Part shown: positions 1 through 8,312 of the stretch, in pieces
Position numbering within the stretch: position 1 is the first letter of the stretch
Layout of the letters: each line of letters starts with the position of its first letter
Source of the DNA: RGIG426 sp045598065
GTDB lineage: Bacteria; Bacillota; Clostridia; Oscillospirales; Acutalibacteraceae
DNA length: 18,040 nucleotides
Direction: 5' to 3'
Assembly: GCA_045598065.1 (NCBI GenBank)
Contig: JAZLLJ010000013.1
Coordinates: 1-18,040 of the forward strand
Program-made: the position numbers and the translations under genes
The notes under the pieces: generated by a model
Seen by the model: the letters and a program-made list of their open reading frames with translations, nothing else
Database searches by the model: none
What the model was told of the DNA's origin: nothing

Positions 1-3000
1 TGACACCTTTGAGCCACGGAGACTTGTTGGATGCCACACGCGTGCGCACGATCTTCGACTGGTGGCGAGCAATGGTGTTAAACGTCAAGGTCGGGCAGTT
101 TTCATCGGTGTCGATGATTTTGCCGTACGGCACAAGACCGAGTTTAATCAGCGCCTGGAAGCCGTTGCAAATGCCGCACATCAGACCGTCACGGTTGTCG
201 AGAAGATCCGTGACCGCCTCTTTAATCGCGGCGTTGCGGAAGAACGCGGTAATGAATTTACCGCTGCCGTCCGGCTCGTCACCGCCGGAGAAACCGCCGG
301 GAACAAAGACGATTTGCGACTGTTTGACAGCCTGTGCAAACTCCTCTACGCTGCGGCGAATGCCGTCGGCAGAGAGGTTGTTGATGACGTAAATCTGCGC
401 TTCGGCGCCTGCATCCTCGACCGCTTTCGCGCTGTCAAATTCGCAGTTAGTGCCCGGGAACGCAGGAATGAGCACTTTCGGTTTTGCCACCGCAATCGCG
501 GGTGCTGCGGTGTTACGGCCGTCGTAGGAGAACGTCTCCATCGCGGACGGCGTTTGCGCGATGTTGCAGGCGTACACGCCTTCGAGTTTGTTCTCATAAA
601 TCGTGGAAAGTGCCGAAAGCGCAATGTTCTCGCCCTCACGGGTGATGGCATCGCCGTTCGTCACCGTGCCGAGGAGAATTCCGTCTGTCTCCCCCGTCAC
701 TTCAAGAACGAAACTGCCGTAGGCATAGCCGAACAGGTCTTCCATCGACAGTCCGGCGGCGTAATCAAAGCCAAATCCGTTGCCGAGCGCCATTTTGTAG
801 ACCGCTTCCGCAACACCGCCGAGTCCCGGCGTGTAGCAGGAAACAGCAACGCCCGAACGGAGCAGGTCAGTGACTTTGTCAAAGAGTTTCAGAAGACTTT
901 CCGCCGTCGGCAGACCGTTTTCGTCCACCTCGGGTTTAAGCCACACCACGCGGTTGCCCGCGCTCTTAAATTCCGGCGAGACAACCGAAGCTGTTTTCTC
1001 GGTCGTCACGGCAGACGAAACGAGCGTCGGCGGCACGTCGATATTCTCGAACGAACCGCTCATGGAGTCCTTGCCGCCGATTGCGCCGATGCCGAGCTCT
1101 TTTTGCGCTTTGAACGCGCCGAGGAGCGCCGAAAACGGCTTGCCCCAACGTTTTCCGTCGGTGCCTGGTTTTTCGAAATACTCTTGGAACGTGAGGTACA
1201 CGTCCTCGAATTTCGCGCCGGTGGCGATGAGTTTCGCCGCCGATTCCACCACCGCCAAATACGCGCCGTGGAACGGGCTTTGCTCGGTGATATACGGGTT
1301 ATAGCCCCACGACATCAGCGAGCAGTCGTCGGTATGTTTTTTCTCCACTGAGATTTTTTGCACCATCGCCTGAATCGGCGTTTTTTGGTACTTGCCGCCG
1401 AATGGCATCAACACCGTTCCGGCGCCGATTGTGGAGTCAAAACGCTCGGAAAGGCCGCGTTTCGAGCAAACGTTGAGGTCGGCGAGAAGCGCTTTATAAC
1501 TATCGGTGAACGTGCCACCGATTTCCTTTTCGGGTTTAGCCGTCGCTGCCGGCAAAATCGTAATATGCTTGTCCGCACCGTTGGAATTTAAGAATTCGCG
1601 GCTCACATCCACAATGGTGTTGCCGTTCCAGGTCATCTTAAGCCGCGGCTCGGCGGTCACCGTCGCCACCGGGCAGGCTTGCAGATTTTCTTTGTCGGCA
1701 AGCGCCAGAAATGCCGCCACGTCTTTGGCTTCGACAACCACCGCCATACGCTCTTGCGATTCGCTGATAGCGAGTTCGGTACCGTCGAGGCCCTCGTACT
1801 TCTTCGGCACGGCGTTTAAGTCAATGGAAAGACCGTCCGCCAGTTCGCCGATAGCGACCGACACGCCGCCGGCGCCGAAGTCGTTGCAGCGTTTGATCAT
1901 ACGGCAGGCATCGCCGTTGCGGAACAGACGTTGGAGTTTACGTTCTTCGGGAGCGTTACCTTTTTGCACTTCCGCGCCGCAAGTCTCCACCGAGTGGGAG
2001 TCGTGCGCTTTGGAAGAGCCTGTCGCACCGCCGATACCGTCGCGGCCGGTACTGCCGCCGAGGAGAATCACCACATCGCCGGGCGCCGGCACTTCGCGGC
2101 GGACATTTTCCGCCGGAGTCGCCGCAATGACCGCGCCGATTTCCATCCGTTTCGCGGCGTAACCGGGATGATACAACTCATCCACAATGCCGGTGGCAAG
2201 GCCGATTTGGTTGCCGTAGGACGAATAGCCGTTCGCGGCCGTCGTCACAATTTTGCGCTGAGGCAGTTTGCCGGGAATGGTGTCGCATACCGGAACGGTC
2301 GGATCGGCCGCACCGGTCAAACGCATCGCACCGTAGACGTAGGAACGGCCGGACAACGGATCGCGGATAGCGCCGCCGGTGCAGGTTGCCGCGCCGCCGG
2401 ACGGCTCGATTTCGGTCGGGTGGTTGTGGGTTTCATTTTTGAACAGAAGCAACCACGGCTCGGTTTTGCCGTCCACCTCCACGTCGATTTTAACGGTGCA
2501 GGCGTTGATTTCTTCCGATTCGTCGAGTTTGTTGAGTTTGCCGGTCTTTTTGAGATAGCGCACCGCGAGCGTGGCGATATCCATGAGGCAAACGGGCTTT
2601 ACGCGACCGAGATCTTTGCGAGTCGCAAGATAGTCGTTGTACGCCTCTTCGAGCAGTTTGTCCTCGAATTTCACGTTGTCGATAACCGTGCCGAAGGTGG
2701 TGTGACGGCAGTGGTCCGACCAATAGGTGTCGATCATACGGATCTCGGTGATGGTGGGATCGCGCTGTTCTTTCTCGAAATACTCGCGGCAGAACGCGAT
2801 ATCGTCCACGTCCATCGCCAAACCGTAGGTTTTGATAAACGCCGCGAGTTCGTCGCGCGAAAGTTTCGTAAAGCCGTTAAGCGTCTCCACCATTTCGGGG
2901 ATATCGTAATCGGTTTTTAAGGTTTCCGGTTTTTCAAGCGCGGCTTCGCGCGCCTCCACCGGGTTGATAACGTATTTTTTGATTTCCGCCACGTCCGTCT

Positions 3001-3373
3001 CGGTCAAATCACCGTACAGCGCATAAATTTTGGCACTGCGGATAAGCGGACGCTCGCTTTGGAACAAAAGCTGGATGCACTGCGCCGCGGAATCCGCGCG
3101 CTGGTCAAACTGACCGGGCAGATATTCCACCGCGAACACCGTTGCCCCCTCCAAATTCACGTCGGCGGTGGCGATGTCGAGCTGCGGCTCGGAAAACACG
3201 GTTTTCACCGCGTAATCGAACTGCTCGGCGGTGATATTTTCCGCGTCATAACGGTTAAAAAGCCGCACGTCGGAAAGCCCACTGATTCCGAGAAGGCCTT
3301 TCGCATCATTTTTCAGCGCGTTGGCTTCGTTTTGAAGTCCCGCGCGTTTTTCCACAAAAATTCTGTAAACCAT
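1..3373 (-). CDS. purL: Phosphoribosylformylglycinamidine synthase, single-chain PurL, 3' end outside window
   Basis: Cytosolic enzyme of purine step 4: FGAR + glutamine + ATP to FGAM. The frame is open from the ATG at 3373 to the left edge (1124 codons) with no stop. This is the large one-chain type, with PurS-, PurL- and PurQ-like parts in one protein; relatives are about 1240 residues, so roughly 120 C-terminal residues are missing here. Visible motifs are WSDHCRHTTF near residue 218, ETHNHPTEIEPSGG near 314-327, and the AIR-synthase-like FGAGGVSVAIGELADGLS. A glutaminase domain starts at about residue 965 with PAFPGTNCEFD. Its nucleophile is Cys1069 in GICNGFQ, so this glutaminase looks intact up to the edge; its His and Glu partners would lie outside. 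The ribosome binding site GGAGG lies inside the last codons of purD, and only 2 nt separate the purD stop from the ATG, so translation is probably coupled. Confidence 0.97.
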   Translation of the reverse strand, partial: MVYRIFVEKRAGLQNEANALKNDAKGLLGISGLSDVRLFNRYDAENITAEQFDYAVKTVFSEPQLDIATADVNLEGATVFAVEYLPGQFDQRADSAAQCIQLLFQSERPLIRSAKIYALYGDLTETDVAEIKKYVINPVEAREAALEKPETLKTDYDIPEMVETLNGFTKLSRDELAAFIKTYGLAMDVDDIAFCREYFEKEQRDPTITEIRMIDTYWSDHCRHTTFGTVIDNVKFEDKLLEEAYNDYLATRKDLGRVKPVCLMDIATLAVRYLKKTGKLNKLDESEEINACTVKIDVEVDGKTEPWLLLFKNETHNHPTEIEPSGGAATCTGGAIRDPLSGRSYVYGAMRLTGAADPTVPVCDTIPGKLPQRKIVTTAANGYSSYGNQIGLATGIVDELYHPGYAAKRMEIGAVIAATPAENVRREVPAPGDVVILLGGSTGRDGIGGATGSSKAHDSHSVETCGAEVQKGNAPEERKLQRLFRNGDACRMIKRCNDFGAGGVSVAIGELADGLSIDLNAVPKKYEGLDGTELAISESQERMAVVVEAKDVAAFLALADKENLQACPVATVTAEPRLKMTWNGNTIVDVSREFLNSNGADKHITILPAATAKPEKEIGGTFTDSYKALLADLNVCSKRGLSERFDSTIGAGTVLMPFGGKYQKTPIQAMVQKISVEKKHTDDCSLMSWGYNPYITEQSPFHGAYLAVVESAAKLIATGAKFEDVYLTFQEYFEKPGTDGKRWGKPFSALLGAFKAQKELGIGAIGGKDSMSGSFENIDVPPTLVSSAVTTEKTASVVSPEFKSAGNRVVWLKPEVDENGLPTAESLLKLFDKVTDLLRSGVAVSCYTPGLGGVAEAVYKMALGNGFGFDYAAGLSMEDLFGYAYGSFVLEVTGETDGILLGTVTNGDAITREGENIALSALSTIYENKLEGVYACNIAQTPSAMETFSYDGRNTAAPAIAVAKPKVLIPAFPGTNCEFDSAKAVEDAGAEAQIYVINNLSADGIRRSVEEFAQAVKQSQIVFVPGGFSGGDEPDGSGKFITAFFRNAAIKEAVTDLLDNRDGLMCGICNGFQALIKLGLVPYGKIIDTDENCPTLTFNTIARHQSKIVRTRVASNKSPWLKGV

Positions 3374-3375
3374 CG

Positions 3376-4644
3376 TTATTCCTCCAAAGCGCGAAGCGCT
3401 CTTTGACCGATATCGTGACGGAAAAAGGCGTTGCCGAACGAGACGGTGGAAACACGGTCATACGCGGTTTTAATTGCGGCAGGAAGCGTGTCTTCTACCG
3501 CGGTCACACCGAGCACGCGACCGCCGTTCGTGAGCAATTTACCGTCTTTAAGCGCCGCTCCGGCAACAAAAACGTATGGGGTAGTTTCGGCAGGAATGGT
3601 CATTTCATAGCCCTTTTCATAGGCAACGGGATAGCCCTCCGATGCCATCACAACGCAGCAGGCGTGCTTGTCGTAAAACTCCACGTCGCAATCGGCGAGC
3701 GTACCGTTCGTCACCGCCTGCATCACGGTAAGCAGGTCGGATTTGAGCAGCGGCAGCACCACCTGCGTTTCGGGATCGCCGAAACGGCAGTTATATTCAA
3801 TCACTTTCGGGCCGTCAGGGGTAAGCATCAAACCGAAATAGAGGCAACCTTTAAACGTTCTCCCCTCCGCGTTCATGGCGTTCATGGTCGGCAGGAAGAT
3901 TTTTTCCATACATTCCGCCGCAATGTCCGCCGTGTAATACGGGTTCGGAGCAATCGTGCCCATACCGCCGGTGTTGAGGCCCGTATCGTTGTCGCCGGCA
4001 CGTTTGTGGTCCATAGACGAGACCATCGGCACGACGGTTTTGCCGTCGGTAAAGGACAGCACGGACACTTCGGGACCGGTCAAAAACTCCTCGATGACGA
4101 TGTTTTCGCCGCTTTTGCCGAACTTTTTGTCCTGCATCATCGACACGACGGCGGCTTTCGCCTCATCGCGCGTTTCGGCGATGACCACACCTTTGCCGAG
4201 CGCCAAACCGTCCGCTTTGATGACGGTCGGAATGGGCGCGGTTTCCAGATACGCGAGCGCGGCGTTCAAGTCGTTGAACGTCTCGTAGCGGGCGGTGGGA
4301 ATCCCATATTTTTTCATGAGGTCTTTCGAAAACACCTTACTGCCTTCGATAATGGCGGCGTTCGCTTTCGGGCCGAAGCAGGGAATCCCCTTTTCGTTAA
4401 GCGCATCCACACAGCCAAGCACCAGCGGATCGTCCGGCGCAACAACGGCATAATCCACCGCATTTTCCACGGCGAAATTCACAATGCCGTCAATATCGGT
4501 GGCTTTGATGTTCACGCAAGTGGCATCCGCCGCCATGCCGCCGTTTCCCGGCAGAGCGAAAACCGCGGTCACCGCAGGGTTTTCGTTCAGTTTTTTGATA
4601 ATGGCGTGCTCCCGTCCTCCGGAGCCGACAACCAACAGTTTCAT
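3376..4644 (-). CDS. purD: Phosphoribosylamine-glycine ligase (GAR synthetase)
   Basis: Catalyses purine step 2: phosphoribosylamine + glycine + ATP to GAR. At 422 residues it has the usual single-function bacterial length. It starts with the N-terminal fold MKLLVVGSGGREHAI. The ATP-grasp region shows VIKADGLALGKGV (141-153), MDHKRAGDNDTGLNTGGMG (211-229) and CRFGDPETQ (286-294), all as expected for PurD. The ATG at 4644 follows an AAGGAGG ribosome binding site at 7 nt spacing. It sits 27 nt after purH and 2 nt before purL in the same operon. Nothing in it looks damaged. It consumes the unstable phosphoribosylamine made by PurF, which is encoded upstream. Confidence 0.98.
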   Translation of the reverse strand: MKLLVVGSGGREHAIIKKLNENPAVTAVFALPGNGGMAADATCVNIKATDIDGIVNFAVENAVDYAVVAPDDPLVLGCVDALNEKGIPCFGPKANAAIIEGSKVFSKDLMKKYGIPTARYETFNDLNAALAYLETAPIPTVIKADGLALGKGVVIAETRDEAKAAVVSMMQDKKFGKSGENIVIEEFLTGPEVSVLSFTDGKTVVPMVSSMDHKRAGDNDTGLNTGGMGTIAPNPYYTADIAAECMEKIFLPTMNAMNAEGRTFKGCLYFGLMLTPDGPKVIEYNCRFGDPETQVVLPLLKSDLLTVMQAVTNGTLADCDVEFYDKHACCVVMASEGYPVAYEKGYEMTIPAETTPYVFVAGAALKDGKLLTNGGRVLGVTAVEDTLPAAIKTAYDRVSTVSFGNAFFRHDIGQRALRALEE

Positions 4645-4671
4645 AATTTTCCTCCTTAATGGTGGAGCGTA

Positions 4672-5856
4672 TTAGTGGTGGAACAAGCGCATTTTCGTAA
4701 AGGACATGGTCATACCGTACTTGTCACAGCACTCGATGACCAAATCGTCGCGAATCGAGCCGCCCGGCTCGGCGATGTATTTGACACCGCTCTTTTTGGC
4801 GCGCTCGATGTTGTCGCTGAACGGGAAGAACGCATCCGAGCCAAGCGCCACACCGTCGATGGTGGCGAGATAGGCTTGCTGCTCTTCACGGGTGAACGGC
4901 GACGGCTGCTCAGTAAAGTATTTCTGCCAGTTGCCGTCGGCGCAGACGTGTTCTTCGTTTTGGTTGATATAGCCGTCAATCACGTTGTCGCGGTCGGGAC
5001 GGCCGATTTCCGCTTTGAACGGCAGATTCAGCACTTTATCCGCTTGACGGAGGAACCACGTATCCGCTTTACTGCCTGCAAGACGGGTGCAGTGGATACG
5101 CGACTGCTGACCGGCGCCGACACCGATTGCCTGACCGTCCACCGCGTAGCAGACGGAGTTCGACTGGGTATATTTCAGCGTGATAAGCGCGATAATGAGG
5201 TCGCGCACCGCGCTGTCCGGCAAATCTTTGTTTTTCGTCACGATGTCGGAAAGCAGTTCTTTGTTGATTTTGAAGTTGTTGCGGCCCTGCTCAAAGGTGA
5301 TACCGAACACCTGTTTATGCTCCGCTTCGGCAGGCACGTAGTTCGGATCGATTTTCACAATGTTATAGCCGCCCTTGCGTTTGGTTTTGAGGATTTCGAG
5401 CGCTTCCGGTTCGTAATCCGGCGCAATAACACCGTCGGACACCTCGCGTTTAATCATCAGCGCGGTGGTCACGTCGCAGGTGTCGGAAAGCGCCACCCAG
5501 TCGCCGAACGAGCACATACGGTCAGTACCGCGAGCACGGGCATAGGCGCAGGCGAGCGGCGAATCGTCGAGACCTTCGATATCGTCCACAAAGCAGGCTT
5601 TTTTCAGTTTATCGGACAGCGGAATACCCACCGCCGCAGACGTCGGGCTGACGTGTTTGAACGACGTCACTGCCGGAAGACCAAGCGCCTCTTTCAGTTC
5701 TTTGACGAGCTGCCAGGAGTTGAACGCATCAAGAAAGTTGATATAACCCGGACGGCCGTTGAGGATTTCAATCGGCAGGTCAGAGCCGTCGTGCATAAAG
5801 ATTTTCGAGGGTTTTTGGTTGGGGTTGCAACCGTATTTCAGTTCAAATTCTTTCAT
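4672..5856 (-). CDS. purH: AICAR formyltransferase, stand-alone C-terminal part of PurH
   Basis: Transfers the formyl group of 10-formyl-tetrahydrofolate to AICAR to give FAICAR, purine step 9. The 394-residue protein corresponds to the transformylase domain of bifunctional PurH; the N-terminal MGS-like IMP cyclohydrolase domain is absent. Motifs match PurH: KYGCNPNQ (7-14, compare RYGENPHQ), the catalytic Lys67-His68 pair in SFKHVSPTSAAVG, and the C-terminus with SDAFFPFSDN, GGSIRDDLVIE and MRLFHH. A GTG at 5865 also opens the frame, but it lies within the AAGGAG ribosome binding site (5870-5865). That site is 8 nt from the ATG at 5856, so I chose the ATG. The site also overlaps the purO stop codon. 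The missing cyclohydrolase activity is supplied by the preceding gene. The stand-alone form is known in archaea and Clostridia. Confidence 0.95.
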   Translation of the reverse strand: MKEFELKYGCNPNQKPSKIFMHDGSDLPIEILNGRPGYINFLDAFNSWQLVKELKEALGLPAVTSFKHVSPTSAAVGIPLSDKLKKACFVDDIEGLDDSPLACAYARARGTDRMCSFGDWVALSDTCDVTTALMIKREVSDGVIAPDYEPEALEILKTKRKGGYNIVKIDPNYVPAEAEHKQVFGITFEQGRNNFKINKELLSDIVTKNKDLPDSAVRDLIIALITLKYTQSNSVCYAVDGQAIGVGAGQQSRIHCTRLAGSKADTWFLRQADKVLNLPFKAEIGRPDRDNVIDGYINQNEEHVCADGNWQKYFTEQPSPFTREEQQAYLATIDGVALGSDAFFPFSDNIERAKKSGVKYIAEPGGSIRDDLVIECCDKYGMTMSFTKMRLFHH

Positions 5857-5868
5857 TGTTCCCACTCC

Positions 5869-6588
5869 TTATTTGTTCTTGTTGATGAGGCGGTTGTCCG
5901 CGTCTCCGGTCGCGAGGTCCACATAACGGACGTACAGCGAGATTTTATTGTTCTCGTCCAGCGCGTTCCACAGTTTGTCGGTAAACGCGTCGATGTCGTT
6001 GTCAATCGCCACCCTCTCCGGCTCGCCCTGGAACGTCGGGATCGGGTTGCCGTCGCACACGTAGGTGTGGATAAAGTGGCCGAGTCCGGCAACCGACGGA
6101 TAATCGAAGGTATAGCGGGCGCAGTCGGAACCGTCCGCATCGATGCTCTTGAGGATGCTCATTTTATAGGTAAAGTCGCCGTCTGCGAAGGTCAGCATAC
6201 CGCTGATACGCGGCGTGAAGTTCGGGGCATCCGGCTCAAATTCGCGCGTTTTAAGGGCTTTGCAGAAGCAACCGCCGTTCGCGAGGCTGTCATAAATCGT
6301 GTCGGTCTGGTTGCCGTTCGTCACAATGAGTTTGTTCTCGTAAGAACGGATGGCGGCATAGATGATAAGGCTCGGATCCTGCACTTTGGACGCATCAAAC
6401 GGCTCGGTGAACACTTCCCCGTTTTTCTCGGTGAAGATACGGTTGCGGCTGTTTTCGCTGCGGCCCATAATGAAGTAAGCAGTCGCGGCTTTTTTGCCGT
6501 CGGCGGGTTTACCGATAACAATACCGCGACCGACGTAGGAGTTGTCCTTAATGAGTTCGGCAATGTCGTTGACTTTATAAATGTTCAT
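5869..6588 (-). CDS. purO: IMP cyclohydrolase, PurO family
   Basis: Predicted to close the ring of FAICAR to IMP, the last step of the pathway. The 239-residue protein resembles the IMP cyclohydrolase family first described as archaeal PurO, which is unrelated to the MGS-like cyclohydrolase domain of PurH. The characteristic N-terminal segment YVGRGIVIGK (18-27), followed by AYFIMGRSENSRNR (37-50), is clear. The pairing with a cyclohydrolase-less PurH immediately downstream supports the assignment. The ATG at 6588 follows a GAGGAAACTGTT ribosome binding site. The stop at 5869-5871 is part of the ribosome binding site of purH, so expression of the two halves is probably coupled. I recognise the family from sequence resemblance and context; I have not aligned active-site residues. 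Confidence 0.88.
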   Translation of the reverse strand: MNIYKVNDIAELIKDNSYVGRGIVIGKPADGKKAATAYFIMGRSENSRNRIFTEKNGEVFTEPFDASKVQDPSLIIYAAIRSYENKLIVTNGNQTDTIYDSLANGGCFCKALKTREFEPDAPNFTPRISGMLTFADGDFTYKMSILKSIDADGSDCARYTFDYPSVAGLGHFIHTYVCDGNPIPTFQGEPERVAIDNDIDAFTDKLWNALDENNKISLYVRYVDLATGDADNRLINKNK

Positions 6589-6602
6589 AACAGTTTCCTC
6601 CG

Positions 6603-7223
6603 TTAATGATTTTTAGCTTCTAACAACGCCGCGGCAACTTTTTCGGTGGCCGCAGGCAAAATTTTCCATTCTGCTTGGCGCATTACGCGCTTTTGCAGCG
6701 TTTCGGGCGTATCGTTTTCCCGGACACTGACGGCTTTTTGCAGGATAATCTCGCCGCCGTCGGGAATCTCATTGACAAAATGCACCGTAGCACCCGTGAC
6801 TTTTACGCCCTTTTCCAGCGCCGCTTTATGCACACGAAGCCCGTAAAATCCCTCACCGCAGAACGACGGGATAAGCGACGGATGCACGTTTAAAATACGG
6901 CGTTCGAAGTGCGAGGTGAATTTTTCGCTCAAAATCGCCATAAATCCGGCGAGCACGATAAGTTCTGCACCGGCTTCTTCGATTTTTTTAATGATTTCGT
7001 CCTCAAACTGCTCTTGCGACAGACAAACGGATTTGAGCACCGTGGCGGTGGGGATTTCTGCATCCGCCGCGCGTTGAAGCGCAAACGCATCCGCTTTGTT
7101 CGAGAGGACAAGCGTAATTTTTCCGCTTTTCAAAATGCCGCTTTTTTGGGCATCGATAAGCGCTTGCAAATTGGTGCCGCCGCCGGAAACCAGCACGGCA
7201 ATTTTGATTTTCTTGGTTTTCAA
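6603..7223 (-). CDS. purN: Phosphoribosylglycinamide formyltransferase (GAR transformylase)
   Basis: Transfers a formyl group from 10-formyl-tetrahydrofolate to GAR, purine step 3. The 206 residues cover the whole PurN fold: SGGGTNLQ at 13-20, and the catalytic triad Asn112 and His114 (in ILNVHPSLIP) with Asp155 (in PDGGEIILQ). The best start is TTG at 7223, because no in-frame ATG lies nearby and the N-terminus MKTKKIKIAVLVSGGG has the normal length. A purine-rich AGGGGGAG (7237-7230) lies 6 nt before the TTG. It is 40 nt after purM and 14 nt before purO. The folate-dependent reaction makes it, with purH, one of two operon products sensitive to 10-formyl-tetrahydrofolate supply, which fits the ZTP riboswitch at the head of the operon. 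Confidence 0.96.
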   Translation of the reverse strand: MKTKKIKIAVLVSGGGTNLQALIDAQKSGILKSGKITLVLSNKADAFALQRAADAEIPTATVLKSVCLSQEQFEDEIIKKIEEAGAELIVLAGFMAILSEKFTSHFERRILNVHPSLIPSFCGEGFYGLRVHKAALEKGVKVTGATVHFVNEIPDGGEIILQKAVSVRENDTPETLQKRVMRQAEWKILPAATEKVAAALLEAKNH

Positions 7224-7229
7224 TGCCGT

Positions 7230-7237
7230 CTCCCCCT
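7230..7237 (-). promoter_or_regulatory. Ribosome binding site deciding the TTG start of purN
   Basis: AGGGGGAG lies 6 nt before a TTG codon that opens the purN frame. No in-frame ATG or GTG is better placed, and the encoded N-terminus has the expected length for PurN. The site therefore supports a non-ATG start, the only one among the complete genes here. Confidence 0.7.
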
Positions 7238-7263
7238 TTCAAGAGTTGAGAGTAACGGAAAAT

Positions 7264-8307
7264 TTATTCAATCACAATCTTTTCGTCCGAAGCGATAATT
7301 TCGCCAATGACGTAGGCATCCTCGCCGGCTTCTTTCAGCACAGCGAGCGCTTTATCGGCATCCTCTTTGGCAACGACGATGCTCATACCGACACCCATAT
7401 TAAAGGTGTTGAACATATCGCGTTCGGAGATGCCGCCCTGTTTTTGGATGAGGTCGAAGATCGGCAGGATCTTCACCGCGCTCTTTTGGATTTTCGCGCC
7501 GAGTCCATCCGGAATACTGCGCGGAATATTCTCATAGAAGCCGCCGCCGGTGATATGGGAAATGCCTTTCACCGTTACCGCTTCCAAAAGCGCCAGCACA
7601 GGTTTCACGTAAATGCGCGTGGGCGCCAAGAGCGCTTCGCCAACAGATTTGCCGCCGAGTTCCGCGAGCGGGGTTTTAATGTCGGCATTTTCCACGTCGA
7701 ACACCTTACGCACGAGCGAGAAACCGTTGGAGTGGACACCGCTCGACGGAAGCGCAATCACCACGTCCCCTGCTTGCATCGTTTTATTGTTGATGATTTT
7801 GGCTTTATCCACCACACCGGTGCAATAGCCGGCCAAATCGTATTCGTCCTCGGGATAAAAACCGGGCATCTCAGCGGTTTCGCCGCCGATGAGCGCCGCG
7901 CCCGACTGGACACACCCGTCACACACGCCTTTCACAATGTCGGCAATGCGCTCCGGCACGTTTTTACCGCAGGCGATGTAGTCGAGGAAGAACAACGGTT
8001 TCGCGCCGCAACAAATGATGTCGTTGACGCACATGGCAACACAGTCAATACCGACCGTGTCGTGCTTGTCCATCAAAAAAGCGAGTTTCAGTTTTGTGCC
8101 CACACCGTCCGTGCCGGAAACCAGCACCGGACGGGTAATGCCCTCCAAATCCAGCTCAAACAGACCGCCGAAGCCGCCCACGTCCGAGCAGACACCGGAA
8201 GTCATCGTTTTGGCGATGTGCTGTTTCATCAGCTCCACCGCTTTATAGCCGGCGGTAATATCCACACCGGCGGCAGCATAAGCGTCCGAGCGAGAATTCA
8301 TGTTCAT
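7264..8307 (-). CDS. purM: Phosphoribosylformylglycinamidine cyclo-ligase (AIR synthetase)
   Basis: Converts FGAM and ATP to AIR, purine step 5. The 347-residue protein starts MNMNSRSDAYAAAGVD, close to the usual PurM N-terminus. It shows VSGTDGVGTKLKLA (63-76), GIDCVAMCVNDIICCGA (86-102) and GGETAEMPGFY (141-151), which are the ATP- and substrate-binding segments of the PurM fold. The frame is open further upstream to a GTG at 8343, but that would start inside purF. The ATG at 8307 has an AAGGAG (8322-8317) at 8 nt spacing. That ribosome binding site is formed by the last codons of purF, whose stop lies 5 nt before the ATG, suggesting coupling. A second in-frame ATG two codons on is also possible. 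Confidence 0.97.
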   Translation of the reverse strand: MNMNSRSDAYAAAGVDITAGYKAVELMKQHIAKTMTSGVCSDVGGFGGLFELDLEGITRPVLVSGTDGVGTKLKLAFLMDKHDTVGIDCVAMCVNDIICCGAKPLFFLDYIACGKNVPERIADIVKGVCDGCVQSGAALIGGETAEMPGFYPEDEYDLAGYCTGVVDKAKIINNKTMQAGDVVIALPSSGVHSNGFSLVRKVFDVENADIKTPLAELGGKSVGEALLAPTRIYVKPVLALLEAVTVKGISHITGGGFYENIPRSIPDGLGAKIQKSAVKILPIFDLIQKQGGISERDMFNTFNMGVGMSIVVAKEDADKALAVLKEAGEDAYVIGEIIASDEKIVIE

Positions 8308-8312
8308 AACGC

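Noticed and set aside
62..1351. Plus-strand open frame of 429 codons, and 1931-2920 (329 codons)
   Set aside because: Both are antisense to purL, whose motifs are continuous on the minus strand. They have no recognisable domain or ribosome binding site.
3403..4659. Plus-strand open frame of 418 codons
   Set aside because: Codon-aligned shadow of purD, explained by codon choice as in the purH/purO case.
4675..6606. Plus-strand open frame of 643 codons
   Set aside because: It is codon-aligned antisense to purH and purO. In that register a stop would require a TTA, CTA or TCA codon in the sense genes, which these genes avoid. Its protein is rich in His, Arg and Val with no domain, and it crosses two real genes.
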